Part shown: positions 1 to 8,880 of the stretch, one piece after another
How positions within the stretch are numbered: position 1 is the stretch's first letter
How the letters are laid out: every line of letters begins with the position of its first letter
Assembly (NCBI GenBank): GCA_024278775.1
Contig: JAJRSP010000199.1
Location: 1-21,495, forward strand
From: Planctomycetota bacterium
Lineage (GTDB): Bacteria; Planctomycetota; Phycisphaerae; UBA1845
Direction: 5' to 3'
Length of the DNA: 21,495 nucleotides
Translations under genes and position numbers: made by a program
The notes under the pieces: model-generated
The model's input: only the letters and a program-made list of their open reading frames with translations
What the model was told of the DNA's origin: nothing
The model's database searches: none

Positions 1-298
1 GACGGCGTTGCCTGCACGGACGACACCTGCGACGAAGTCAACAACGTCGTGGTCCACACGCCCAACAACGCCAACTGTGACGACGGTCTGTTCTGCAACG
101 GTGCCGAAACGTGCGACGCGACGCTCGACTGCCTCGCGGGCACTCCGCCGACTCTCACCGATGGCGTCGTCTGCACGGATGACACTTGCGACGAAGTCAA
201 TAACGTCGTGGTCCACACGCCCAACAACGCCAACTGTGACGACGGTCTGTTCTGCAACGGTACCGAAACGTGCGACGCGACGCTCGACTGTCAGGCTG
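1..298 (+). repeat. Two tandem copies of a 159-bp (53-codon) coding repeat
   Basis: Copy 1 starts at 1 (or earlier, beyond the edge) and copy 2 at 160. The copies align at an offset of 159 bp until they diverge at about 292. Positions 43-102 match 202-261 base for base (60 nt), while flanking positions differ mostly at third codon positions. This suggests a recent duplication or ongoing gene conversion. Each unit carries the DGVxCTDDTCDEVNNVV and CDDGLFCNG motifs. Confidence 0.9.
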
Positions 299-1164
299 GC
301 GCAGCGGTATGCACCGCCTCGTGCGAGCATTGTGATGAGCTTGCCGCCACGTGCGAGCTGTGCATCCTGGACCTGGATTTCAACGGTGTCATGGGCACCG
401 GCGACTTCGCCCTTTTCGCTTCTTGCTTTGGTGGCTGCTATCTGGCGACCGATCCGTGTGCCGCTTCCAACTTCGACGGGGATGCGGGCATCTGCGTAGG
501 GACGGGCGACTTCTCCGGTTTTGTCGGTTGCTTCGGACAGATCTGTGCCGACTGTGTCAACTGTACGGGTCCACCGCCAAACGCCTCCGGGGGGCAGGTC
601 GCGTCTCTTGGTACAGCCGCGACCATAAGCCTCGTGACAGTGCGTAGACCAACGGCCGAAGATTCCCTAGCGGTGCTGCCGACATCAAATACCTCGTTCG
701 GCGTCAATCGCCCCTTCTTCGTGGAAGTGTGGGCCTCACGCCCCGCAGCCTCATCCGGCGATGGTCTCGCGGCGGTCTTCGTGGACCTTAGCTTCGACGC
801 CGAGACGCTAGCCGTGGAAGACGTGATAGCGAGCCACTCGATGTCCACGTTCGCCGGCGGAGTGATCGAACCGGGGCTCGGCGTGGTCTCACAACTGGGC
901 GGATGCGCTCCACTGACCAGCCCCTACCTCGGCACTGACGGCACCTGGGTACGCGTGGCCACACTCACCGTCCGAGGCGTAACACCGGGTTCTGTCGCGC
1001 TGACGGCGACACCGAGCGACCGGCTCCACGGCGTGGCCATCGTAAACGAACTGGGCAATCTTGACCCCTACCGTGTCGACTTCGGAGCGACTGTCATCGA
1101 CATCGTACGCAGACCCGCGGTACATAAGTCGCCGCGTAGACTCAGGGGCGCCGTAGGGAGGTAA
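1..1164 (+). CDS. Secreted Cys-rich repeat protein with dockerin-like and cohesin-like segments (5' truncated)
   Basis: The frame is open from the left edge, so the N-terminus is missing; the stop is TAA at 1162-1164. In order it shows: two copies of a 53-residue Cys-rich repeat (CDDGLFCNG.ETCD type); a Cys-rich linker; two EF-hand or dockerin-like loops, the first a textbook DxDxNG loop ending in Asp at 370-405, the second a longer variant at about 469-510; then a beta-rich domain from about 690 to 1110 containing FFVEVWASR and VFVDLSFDAETL, which resembles cohesin-like domains and is shared with the next gene. Abundant Cys and no cytoplasmic motif argue for an extracellular or surface protein. 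No catalytic motif is visible, so the function is unknown. The next gene follows after 50 nt on the same strand and is probably co-transcribed. Domain names are by-eye resemblance. Confidence 0.8.
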   Translation, partial: DGVACTDDTCDEVNNVVVHTPNNANCDDGLFCNGAETCDATLDCLAGTPPTLTDGVVCTDDTCDEVNNVVVHTPNNANCDDGLFCNGTETCDATLDCQAGAAVCTASCEHCDELAATCELCILDLDFNGVMGTGDFALFASCFGGCYLATDPCAASNFDGDAGICVGTGDFSGFVGCFGQICADCVNCTGPPPNASGGQVASLGTAATISLVTVRRPTAEDSLAVLPTSNTSFGVNRPFFVEVWASRPAASSGDGLAAVFVDLSFDAETLAVEDVIASHSMSTFAGGVIEPGLGVVSQLGGCAPLTSPYLGTDGTWVRVATLTVRGVTPGSVALTATPSDRLHGVAIVNELGNLDPYRVDFGATVIDIVRRPAVHKSPRRLRGAVGR

Positions 1165-1214
1165 CACCGCCTACCTGCATGACCTGCCGATAAGAGGGAA
1201 GGGAGACCTACGGA

Positions 1215-1910
1215 ATGCAGTTGATGAAGTCCACCCACCAACACGCGTGGCTCTTCGCGATGGGCGCGGCGCTATTCGCGCTGCTCGGTGCGTCTCCGCG
1301 CCAAGCGGCCGCGCAGACCGTCGCCATTGAGCTTGTGCCCGTCCCCAACGCCGGACCGAACGACACCACCACTACACTCCCCACGCCACTGTCCCTAGTG
1401 GGTCCCGGTGGGTCGTTTGTCGTGGAGGTATGGGCGCGGACGGACAACACCCAGGGTCTGTCATCCGTCTCCACCACCGTTCAGTTTGATCCGAGCCTCG
1501 CGGCGGTAAGCGGCATAACCCACACGGCGTTATTCCCCGAATTGCCGAGCGGCACCATAGATAACGCTGCGGGGCAAGTGGTGGGCCTCAGCGGCTCACA
1601 CCTGAGTTCTTGCGTCGATCAAGTCGGTCTCACCCCCACATGGGCCCGCGTCGCACTTCTCGACATGCAGGCGACTGGCACGGGATCGCTCGTGATCCAA
1701 TCCGCTGACACCGGGCAGCCCGCTCTTGGCACGGCCATCTGTGGTATCGGGGATTTGCTGCCCTCTCAGGTGGCCTATGGCACAGCCGCGCTCACCGTCG
1801 CGGCCCCCATACCGACCGTTTCACAGTGGGGTCTTGTTGTGTTGGTTCTGCTGGTGTTGATCATCGGTAGCGTGACGATCCTGCAACAATCGTCCCGGTC
1901 GGCATGGTGA
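1215..1910 (+). CDS. Secreted cohesin-like protein with IPTL/PEP-CTERM-type sorting tail
   Basis: The 231-residue protein has a signal peptide (residues 5-34: hydrophobic ALFALLGA core, cleavage likely after AAA), a beta-rich domain (about 37-195, with SFVVEVWAR and VSTTVQFDPSLAAV) like the one in the upstream gene, and a C-terminal tail. The tail has PTVSQWG, then a hydrophobic helix (VVLVLLVLIIGSV), then Ser/Arg residues ending SSRSAW. PxxSxWG plus helix plus basic end is the pattern of IPTL-CTERM proteins, which exosortase-like enzymes process and anchor. A purine-rich GAGGGAAGGGAG run at 1193-1204 precedes the ATG at 1215; an in-frame ATG at 1224 would also leave the signal peptide intact. 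No active-site motif is seen; a structural or binding surface role is inferred. It ends 12 bp from the stop of the convergent large regulator, leaving no room for a terminator between them. Confidence 0.8.
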   Translation: MQLMKSTHQHAWLFAMGAALFALLGASPRQAAAQTVAIELVPVPNAGPNDTTTTLPTPLSLVGPGGSFVVEVWARTDNTQGLSSVSTTVQFDPSLAAVSGITHTALFPELPSGTIDNAAGQVVGLSGSHLSSCVDQVGLTPTWARVALLDMQATGTGSLVIQSADTGQPALGTAICGIGDLLPSQVAYGTAALTVAAPIPTVSQWGLVVLVLLVLIIGSVTILQQSSRSAW

Positions 1911-1922
1911 TCGGTTGATCGG

Positions 1923-4900
1923 TTAACGGGCTCGGGTTGCCGTCTCAGAAGTTGAGGCGACAAGTTCGCGTTCAGTGTCTTGTCCCTGGGTATTTCCCGG
2001 CTCATCACGAAGTTCCTGCGCGAGCTCCGCGAAACGTCGTTCAAGAGAGAGAAAGACCTCGATCACCGCGGGATCGAAGTGCAACCCCGATGCTTCCCGG
2101 AGGATCTCCACCGTTTTTTCGTGGGAGAAGGCCACCTTGTAAGGTCGCTTGTTAGTCAGGGCATCGTACACATCAGCCACAGCGACAATGCGTGCCGACA
2201 GTGGGATCTGATCGCCAGCTACTCCTGCCGGATAACCGGACCCATCGTACCACTCATGGTGAGCATACGCGATGTTTTTGGCCATCACCAAAAAATCCGC
2301 TTCGGGCGCTTGTTCGATCATGGATTGGATAGCCCGAGCCCCCACATCAGTATGGCGTTGAATCATCGAAAACTCAGCATCGGTGAGCGGCCCCGGCTTG
2401 AGCAATACGGCGTCCGGAACAGCAACCTTGCCGATGTCGTGCAGTGGTGCGGCCTGTTCCAGTGACGACAGGAACCGTTCATCAATTACCGAACGATAGC
2501 CCGGTAATGTTCCTAGTTCTCTCGCGAGAAGCAAGGCGAACCGTGTGACTCGTTCGAGATGTTTCCCGGTATCACCATCCCGGTACTCTGCCAATTTCGC
2601 AAGTCCAATCACCAAAGCGGAATGGGCGTGTTCTCTAGCCTTCTTGGATTGAATTTGCTCCAGTGAGGATGCGGTCATGTTACACACGAGATCGAGGTAC
2701 TCGAGTTCGTGTGCTTCGAAGGGTTGGTGGCCCTGCCGCTCCGTCACATTGAGAACGCCAACCACCTTCTTGGAGACGGCGAGCGCCTTCGAAGCCAGAG
2801 GCACACTGGCAAAAAAATCGGATTCGTAGCGTCCGCAACGGTCGATGATGTCAGATCGGGAGTTAAGAACCATCGGCTTGCCCGAGGAAAACACCCGACC
2901 TGCAATAGCGTGTCCCACCGGAACCAGGATCTGTTCTGCAAGCCTATCATCGATCCCGATGGCGTTGGCCACGAAAAGGTTCTTTCCCGAATCATCGGGT
3001 AGCATGACGGATACGCGACGACTGTTCAATAGTTCCGAAGTGGCGGTAGTGGTTTGAGCCACGATCTCCTCCGAGCTGCGGGCCTCCGAAAGAGAACGAG
3101 AGAGATCAAACAGAATACTCATGGCGCGAGCCTGCTCACCTCTGACGGCGTTGCTTTCGAGAAGTTCGGATTGGTCACGGCAAAGCTGATGCATGGCCCG
3201 CACACGCAACAAAAACTCGTCCCGGTTGATCGGCTTGGTCATGTACTCCTGGGCTCCGGCGTCGAGACCGGCACGCACGTCCCGGCTGTCCGCCTTGCCG
3301 CTAACAATAATGACCGGGATATGACGAAACGCCAGGTCAGACTTGAGCTTGCGAGTACAATCAAATCCATTCATGTTCGGCATGTCGACATCCATCAGGA
3401 TGACATGCGGACGGACCTCGGATACTTTGGCCAGCGCATCGACTCCGTCACATGCCTCATGCACATGAAACCCGTCGCGTTCCAGAAGAGTGCGAAATAG
3501 CCGTCGAACGTCTCCATCGTCATCCACTACGAGTACAATCCCTCGTGAGTCTTCTTCGCATGACGGAGGAATCACAAGCGATGGACCATCATCGGTGTCC
3601 GAATCCCTTTCCGGAGACCGATTCGGAATCGTTGACTCGCTGCTACCTGCGATGCAAACACGGTTTCTCCCCGCTCGTTTGGCACCGTAGAGCGCTTCGT
3701 CGGCAACCCGTAAGAGATCATCCGGCGTGAGGGTATCACTATTCTTCTCGGCCACCCCCACGCTGACGTTAACACTGATCACGAAACCGCTGCGCTTGAT
3801 CTGATTTGACTCTACCGCGATGCGTAGACGCTCCGCACCTTCCGCAGCCTCCACGGCCGGAGAACCGGGGCATAGAACGACAAACTCCTCTCCTCCCACC
3901 CGAAACACCGTGTCACCCGCACGAGCACTTCGTTTGAGAACATGCGACGTTTCGCGCAATACCGCATCACCCACATCATGCCCGTATCTGTCGTTGCATT
4001 GTTTGAAGTGGTCGACGTCGATCATCATACAGGCCAGTGGCCGGTCACTACGTTCTGCGGCGCCCCAGTACTCGTTCAGGCGACGAAGGCCTTCTCGGCG
4101 GTTGTACAATCCGGTCAGTTCGTCGATCGTCGCCATTTGTTGGAGTTTACCGTTCAACGTGGCCAACTCCGCATTTGTCTTTCGAATGGACAACTGCTGC
4201 GAGGCCACTTTTGCTTCGGATTTCAGCGCTCGCACGCCCACTTGCAATCGCGCGATCAGCTCCTGCTGCTGACATGGCTTCGTCAGATAATCATCCGCAC
4301 CGGCGTCAAACGCTTGGACCAAGCTATCTCCGTCGGTGAATCCGGTGAGTATGATGGTGTAGGCCGCACCGATACCCTCCGAAGACCGTATGGCAAGACA
4401 AAGATCGAGCCCGTCCATTTCGGGCATCATCCAATCCGTGATAATGAGTTGGCATCCCTCCGCATTGATGATCCGAAGTGCCTCAACGCCATTGGTGGCG
4501 GTGAGCACATCATAACCTGCATCAACGAGGTACTTGGTGAGTATTCTCCGTGTAATGGGATCGTCATCAACCACCAAAACGCTTCCGTATCCACGAGAAG
4601 CCCGCGTATGCACATCACGAAGAGACGGTGCTTCCAACGCATGTACGGAAAATATGGCGGCCACCTCTCGCCATGCATCCCTCACCGCGTCAAATCGGTC
4701 AGTAAACTCCTCTGCGGGAACACCCATATGCTCCGCAGTCTTCAGCAGATCGTTCAAATCTTCGCGAAACACTTTCGGTTTGGCCAGAACGGACGCCGTG
4801 TCATCGGCCAGTAGAAGCAACCGCGAAATGATATTGATACGAGAATCATCCTTCGGGTCCGACTCGGCAATGGTCTCCATACGACGCACCGCTTCGCAGA

Positions 4901-5501
4901 ACACTTCAGCCAGTCCCCAATCAGACATCATTTCCGCCGCGAGATGACAGTAGTGGATGTGGAATGTGGCTTGTTCCGCTTCGGCCAATGAAGAACTCGT
5001 ACCGTCCCCGTGTTTCGTGAGAAGTTCGTCATACTCCTTCGGGAAGACGGTAGCCAACGTGAGTCGGCCGATACCGCAAAGTAACGCAACCGTAAACGCT
5101 TCATCCGGAGGACAGCACTTGAAGTAACAGGATAGATTACGAGCCGCCACGGCCCGGGCCAATGACTCCGACCAAAATCGGTCGTAGTCGAAACGCTCCG
5201 AGGCACCATTCTTGTGTGCCGATAACAGAGAGACGCCCAACGCCAGGTTCTTGACCGCGTGCATACCCACTAGCTTCACAGCCGTCGACACCGAGGCGAC
5301 CGTCCGCGTGGAACACAACAGGGGAGAATTCACCAGCTTGAGGAGACGGGAGGCGATGGCCGGATCAGACTCAAGCGTGGTAGTGATCTGTTCAATGGTG
5401 GCTGCGTCGTCGTCAACGAGGCGCAGAAGTTGCAAGGCCACACCACTGGGCGACGGCAACCGACCCGTATCTTTGATCTTCTGGTATATCGAATCTAGCA
5501 T
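1923..5501 (-). CDS. HDOD-REC-GGDEF-REC-GAF-HD-GYP hybrid c-di-GMP regulator
   Basis: 1192 residues. Domains read in order: HDOD (1-220); REC1 (305-425; acid cluster D312-D314, phospho-acceptor D356 in TDWMMP, K408); GGDEF (455-615; GGEEF at 536-540, preceded by an RxxD inhibitory site R527-D530 at the canonical five-residue distance); REC2 (652-770; D704 in MDVDMP, K756); GAF (790-950); HD-GYP (955-1160; HDIGK at 1021-1025, HHEWYDGSGYP at 1081-1091). Key residues of both the cyclase and the phosphodiesterase are present, so it can in principle both make and hydrolyse c-di-GMP in the cytoplasm, set by two phosphorylation inputs and a GAF ligand. In the HDOD the usual HD pair is replaced by CG (142-143). 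A long acidic linker (about 617-650) separates the halves. The start ATG has only a weak Shine-Dalgarno. It lies 272 nt downstream of cheW on the same strand, which makes CheA a natural phosphodonor (inference). Confidence 0.93.
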   Translation of the reverse strand: MLDSIYQKIKDTGRLPSPSGVALQLLRLVDDDAATIEQITTTLESDPAIASRLLKLVNSPLLCSTRTVASVSTAVKLVGMHAVKNLALGVSLLSAHKNGASERFDYDRFWSESLARAVAARNLSCYFKCCPPDEAFTVALLCGIGRLTLATVFPKEYDELLTKHGDGTSSSLAEAEQATFHIHYCHLAAEMMSDWGLAEVFCEAVRRMETIAESDPKDDSRINIISRLLLLADDTASVLAKPKVFREDLNDLLKTAEHMGVPAEEFTDRFDAVRDAWREVAAIFSVHALEAPSLRDVHTRASRGYGSVLVVDDDPITRRILTKYLVDAGYDVLTATNGVEALRIINAEGCQLIITDWMMPEMDGLDLCLAIRSSEGIGAAYTIILTGFTDGDSLVQAFDAGADDYLTKPCQQQELIARLQVGVRALKSEAKVASQQLSIRKTNAELATLNGKLQQMATIDELTGLYNRREGLRRLNEYWGAAERSDRPLACMMIDVDHFKQCNDRYGHDVGDAVLRETSHVLKRSARAGDTVFRVGGEEFVVLCPGSPAVEAAEGAERLRIAVESNQIKRSGFVISVNVSVGVAEKNSDTLTPDDLLRVADEALYGAKRAGRNRVCIAGSSESTIPNRSPERDSDTDDGPSLVIPPSCEEDSRGIVLVVDDDGDVRRLFRTLLERDGFHVHEACDGVDALAKVSEVRPHVILMDVDMPNMNGFDCTRKLKSDLAFRHIPVIIVSGKADSRDVRAGLDAGAQEYMTKPINRDEFLLRVRAMHQLCRDQSELLESNAVRGEQARAMSILFDLSRSLSEARSSEEIVAQTTTATSELLNSRRVSVMLPDDSGKNLFVANAIGIDDRLAEQILVPVGHAIAGRVFSSGKPMVLNSRSDIIDRCGRYESDFFASVPLASKALAVSKKVVGVLNVTERQGHQPFEAHELEYLDLVCNMTASSLEQIQSKKAREHAHSALVIGLAKLAEYRDGDTGKHLERVTRFALLLARELGTLPGYRSVIDERFLSSLEQAAPLHDIGKVAVPDAVLLKPGPLTDAEFSMIQRHTDVGARAIQSMIEQAPEADFLVMAKNIAYAHHEWYDGSGYPAGVAGDQIPLSARIVAVADVYDALTNKRPYKVAFSHEKTVEILREASGLHFDPAVIEVFLSLERRFAELAQELRDEPGNTQGQDTERELVASTSETATRAR

Positions 5502-5526
5502 ACGCCCATCGCATTCTGATTCGTAC

Positions 5527-5552
5527 GGACGTGTCAGTTAGGATGCACGTCC
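5527..5552. promoter_or_regulatory. Inverted repeat upstream of the large regulator gene
   Basis: Perfect 7-bp arms GGACGTG and CACGTCC are separated by 12 nt, ending 26 nt upstream of the start codon at 5501. It could be an operator or a leader hairpin. The rest of the 272-nt gap (5502-5773) shows no ORF, no convincing promoter and no T-rich terminator. Confidence 0.35.
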
Positions 5553-5773
5553 AGAAGGTGACCCCGCGCGAGCCCGTAGCCATCGCACCGGCATACACCG
5601 GGGGCCTCCGCATCTCCATCGACACAATGTCGGTGTACCTCGACTCAACTCTGAAAGCGTACGAAATGTTTTGCCTGCGTCCGATAGACCCGGCGTGATT
5701 GCCTCTGTCTCCGGGCACTTTCCGAATCACGGGGCGTTACTACCACGATATCCCGACCGCAACGAGTGGGTTG

Positions 5774-6331
5774 CTACGCCTCTACAGATGAAGCGGCCGC
5801 GCATACCGAAGATTCCGCAGTGTGGGTGATCGACGCTACGTCCTGTAATTCATCGGACGTCAACACCTTGTCAATGTCAAGAAGAATCGTCACCGACTCG
5901 CCCACCTTGCCCATGCCTAGAATGAAGGAAGTATCCACCGAGCCTCCGATCGAGGGCGGCGGCGCGATGTTCTCACTTTTGATATCCAACACTTCCGATA
6001 CGGAATCAACCACGATGCTGATCTCTTTGCCCACATCGACGACAATGATGCAGGTCTGTTCCGTATGTTCGATCTCATGGAGGCCGAATCTCAAACGAAG
6101 ATCCACTACCGGAATCACCTTGCCACGGAGATTAATGACGCCTTTCATATAGGCGGGCATCTGCGGCACGGCGGTAATATCCATCACGCCGATAATCTCA
6201 CGTACCTTGAGAATCTCCACCCCATACTCTTCGCTCGCAAGTTTGAACGTCAGGTATTTCTGTCCCCCATCGCCATTGACATGATCACTCGATGATGAAC
6301 TATATGGTAGCTCGGATTGTGCTGCAGTCAT
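5774..6331 (-). CDS. cheW: Chemotaxis coupling protein CheW (copy 1)
   Basis: A 185-residue protein made almost entirely of one CheW domain (about 24-165), after a Ser-rich N-terminal extension. Diagnostic stretches are KYLTFKLASEEYGVEILKV, NLRGKVIPVVDLR and FILGMGKV. CheW bridges receptors and the CheA regulatory domain in the cytoplasmic array. The ATG is preceded by GGTGAGG at good spacing. It lies 189 nt downstream of the receptor gene on the same strand, so it is probably the coupling protein that travels with that receptor. It is about 60% identical by eye to the second CheW at 11985, which points to duplication within the locus. The C-terminal 20 residues are a low-complexity Ala/Ser tail. 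Confidence 0.96.
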   Translation of the reverse strand: MTAAQSELPYSSSSSDHVNGDGGQKYLTFKLASEEYGVEILKVREIIGVMDITAVPQMPAYMKGVINLRGKVIPVVDLRLRFGLHEIEHTEQTCIIVVDVGKEISIVVDSVSEVLDIKSENIAPPPSIGGSVDTSFILGMGKVGESVTILLDIDKVLTSDELQDVASITHTAESSVCAAASSVEA

Positions 6332-6406
6332 CTCTTACCTCACCTTGTTATCGCATAGCGAGATATCAAACGCGAAAGAAGGAACCACGATGGCATCCGC
6401 TTGTAT

Positions 6407-6475
6407 CCCGCCGTGTACACCTGAACATTGGCGGGGGGATGGCCAAACACAGAACCAATCCACAACAATGGTTCT
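6407..6475. other. Two potential hairpins between the receptor gene and cheW
   Basis: Hairpin A: AGAACCA (6451-6457) pairs with TGGTTCT (6469-6475) around an 11-nt loop. Hairpin B: CCCGCC (6407-6412) pairs with GGCGGG (6430-6435) around 17 nt. Both lie just after the receptor stop in the direction of transcription. Neither is followed by a T-tract, so a strong intrinsic terminator is unlikely; mRNA processing or partial attenuation between receptor and cheW is possible. Confidence 0.3.
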
Positions 6476-6520
6476 CCCGCAGCCCACGACACTCACTGAT
6501 CACTACGTTCGAATCAGATG

Positions 6521-8677
6521 TCAGAACTCTTCCAACCCGGAGCCATGATCCATCGACATAAAGTCATCCGAGGAGTCGTTTACCGAAACGGGGCTTGTCG
6601 ACTTTGCAGGGGCGTTGATTCCCGCTGAAGAGTGACCTGCGAATTGATGACTGGATTGTCTCTTGGGCTTATGCGCGCTCAGGTCCCGCCCCCTCTTGCT
6701 CACGCCCGTAGCGATGGTTCCGTTGACGAGCATGGCTAAATCATTAACGACCCCCTTTACAGTATTGGCCTGGGCGGATAGCTGCTCTGCGGCTGATGCC
6801 GACTCCTCGGCCCCTGCAGCATTTTGCTGAGTAACCTTGTCCATCTGTGAGACGGCCGTGTTGATTTGATCAACTCCCTGGGCCTGTTCCTCGCTCGCTT
6901 TGGAAATGCCATCCACCAAATCGGTGACCTGAGTCACATCGCCCACGATCGCCGCGAGCGCCTTCCCCACTTCACTGGCGACCTCCGTACCCTCCCGGGC
7001 CTTGTTCACTGAATTCTCGATAAGCCCTGTGGTCTCACCGGCCGCCTTGGCCGCACGCTGCGCCAGGTTTCGCACTTCGTCGGCCACCACGGCAAATCCC
7101 TTGCCGTGCTCACCCGCACGGGCAGCTTCTACCGCGGCGTTGAGCGCCAGCAGGTTCGTCTGGAAAGCGATTTCTTCGATCACCTTGATGATCTTGCCTA
7201 TCTGGCTCGATGAGTCATTGATCGCTGTCATGGCGTCATTGAGTCTATGCATGGTTTCGTCACCGGCTTGAGCAGCGTCTCTAGCCTGAGCACTAAGTTT
7301 ATTGGCATCTTTCGCGTTCTCTGCATTCGTACGGGTCATGGCTGCCATCTGTTCCAGAGCAGAACTGGTCTCCTCCAGGGACGATGCCTGCTCGCTTGCC
7401 CCCTGGGCGGACTGTTGACTCGCTGTGGAAACTAGCTCGGCCGCATCATTCACCTGGTCGGCCCCTTCGTTGAGACCGGCAATGATGCGATTGATCGGCC
7501 CCGTGATGCATCTTCGTATATACAATAACACACATACGAACGTCACCGCGGCCAGCGCGAGCGCACCATACTGAATATTCCCCATCATCGCAGTTCGCGT
7601 GTCTGAGTTGGCTTGCAACATCGTTACGGCAGCATTCATCTCTTTAAGACAGGCCATTCCACGATCACGAACAGTCCGAACGAGCCCCACGAATTCACTT
7701 GAGCCGAAGTCAGCCTGACCGGAGCGAGAGGCTTTGACCGATGCTTGCAGTTCCTGCCACAGGGAGCTGACTGCAGCGTATTTGGCTTCGATATCCGGGT
7801 CTTGGTTAGCGGCTATATTGACTGCATGCGTCATAGCCAAATCACTATAGGTGGTTCCTCCTCGCCTCAGTGCGGACAGGGTCGTCTCGAACAGCGCTCG
7901 CGTCTTTTCAATCGTGCTGTTCTTCGCCCCTTCACGTGCATCAAGCAGGACACTGGCGAGGGCTGCATCCTGCGTCACAGGTACCGAGACCACCAGGATG
8001 CCCATCAGATCCCCCAACTGAAAGTCCTTCTTGGGGCTCGACGGATGGTTGTTATGGCACGATATGCAGGCCTTGGCCGCAGCCACATCCGCCGTCGCAT
8101 AACGAAGCTCAACTCCCTGGTCCACCGGCACCAAGTCGACATGAGGTGTGTTCGGATCTCGAGATAGCGCCGCCCACGCCCGATTGTCAAACTCGCTATC
8201 AAGCCCCTTCTCTCCATTGATGTTGTACTTGCTCAGCAGGTCATACCGGTACCGGGCGGATGAATCCAACGACTGGGAAACCTCTCGGAGAAAAGTCGCT
8301 GGGAGTGGAATGGAGCCCGACACCTTATGGTAGTCGGCACCGGCCTGAAACGTATCGGCCTCCAGCTTCAGCTTTCCAATGATGTTCTTCGTGTAATAGT
8401 CGCGATCTGCTTTGATTTGGGTAGTGGCCGTAGCAGCGGTCTGTTCTGCGGAGGCTACAATTCGACGTTCGTTGAGCTCGTCCAGAAACTCCTTACTGTA
8501 TTTCTGGGTGAGCATACGCTGCCGACCGGCCAGATTGATGACCAACGCATCCGCCTTTTGGGCACTGGTCACCCAAGAGGTGACACCCACGATCCCCAAA
8601 ATCAGAAGTGCGAAGACACTCATAATCGCACCCAGACGCACACCGAAAGATATAGACCGTGTCTGGTTTCTCGCCAT
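6521..8677 (-). CDS. Methyl-accepting chemotaxis receptor with PilJ-like segment and periplasmic c-type heme site
   Basis: 718 residues from the chosen start. The order is: short cytoplasmic N-terminus; TM1 (about 16-36); periplasmic region opening with [19 protein letters not shown] (about 46-64), as in PilJ-type N-terminal domains; a DUF3365/Tll0287-like region containing CISCH (204-208), a CxxCH heme c attachment site; TM2 (about 370-387); a short HAMP-like stretch (ITGPINRII); and the cytoplasmic hairpin with its conserved tip [23 protein letters not shown] (two stretches, about 501-523). Heme c would be attached in the periplasm, so a redox or gas (O2, NO, CO) input is plausible. The C-terminal tail is flexible and ends GLEEF. 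The start at 8677 is preferred over an upstream in-frame GTG at 8755, because AAGGGG sits 8 nt before it and TM1 then lies near the N-terminus. Confidence 0.92.
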   Translation of the reverse strand: MARNQTRSISFGVRLGAIMSVFALLILGIVGVTSWVTSAQKADALVINLAGRQRMLTQKYSKEFLDELNERRIVASAEQTAATATTQIKADRDYYTKNIIGKLKLEADTFQAGADYHKVSGSIPLPATFLREVSQSLDSSARYRYDLLSKYNINGEKGLDSEFDNRAWAALSRDPNTPHVDLVPVDQGVELRYATADVAAAKACISCHNNHPSSPKKDFQLGDLMGILVVSVPVTQDAALASVLLDAREGAKNSTIEKTRALFETTLSALRRGGTTYSDLAMTHAVNIAANQDPDIEAKYAAVSSLWQELQASVKASRSGQADFGSSEFVGLVRTVRDRGMACLKEMNAAVTMLQANSDTRTAMMGNIQYGALALAAVTFVCVLLYIRRCITGPINRIIAGLNEGADQVNDAAELVSTASQQSAQGASEQASSLEETSSALEQMAAMTRTNAENAKDANKLSAQARDAAQAGDETMHRLNDAMTAINDSSSQIGKIIKVIEEIAFQTNLLALNAAVEAARAGEHGKGFAVVADEVRNLAQRAAKAAGETTGLIENSVNKAREGTEVASEVGKALAAIVGDVTQVTDLVDGISKASEEQAQGVDQINTAVSQMDKVTQQNAAGAEESASAAEQLSAQANTVKGVVNDLAMLVNGTIATGVSKRGRDLSAHKPKRQSSHQFAGHSSAGINAPAKSTSPVSVNDSSDDFMSMDHGSGLEEF

Positions 8678-8685
8678 CTGCATTA

Positions 8686-8691
8686 CCCCTT
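8686..8691 (-). promoter_or_regulatory. Shine-Dalgarno site deciding the receptor start
   Basis: AAGGGG on the minus strand lies 8 nt before ATG at 8677 (MARNQT) and only 2 nt before the ATG at 8683. The upstream GTG at 8755 has no comparable site. This favours 8677 as the true start. Confidence 0.6.
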
Positions 8692-8758
8692 GCTGTTCTT
8701 GAACTACAATCTCACCTACCGGTTCACCAAGTACTGTATTGCAAGCGGTAACCACTAC

Positions 8759-8785
8759 TGAATCGATACGCTACGTTTCGATTCA
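8759..8785. promoter_or_regulatory. 27-bp near-perfect dyad, candidate operator
   Basis: The arms are TGAATCGATACG (8759-8770) and CGTTTCGATTCA (8774-8785) around a 3-nt centre; 11 of 12 pairs match (one T-T mismatch). It lies 82 bp upstream of the receptor start codon. No T-tract follows on either side, and no gene converges on it, so an operator is more likely than a terminator. Which protein binds is unknown; the two regulators encoded in the adjacent operon are candidates. Confidence 0.5.
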
Positions 8786-8880
8786 TCGCGCGTTGCCGCT
8801 CGTTCACACACAAGGCGTTGAACCGCCCTGCCGGCGAAGTAAGACATGACAAGGCGATGGGGCACCGCGCGAAACACAAT

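Noticed and set aside
8..499. 163-codon frame-2 ORF at the left edge, rich in Thr/Ser/Arg
   Set aside because: It is a frame-shifted reading of the Cys-rich repeat; its own repetitiveness only mirrors the DNA repeat.
1908..1923. TGATCGGT repeated twice at the convergent junction
   Set aside because: Eight-base tandem repeat is easily due to chance and overlaps both stop codons.
3942..4814. Long plus-strand ORF (290 codons) opposite the large regulator
   Set aside because: It lies wholly antisense to the REC-GGDEF region, whose motifs are unambiguous, and its translation has no domain-like pattern.
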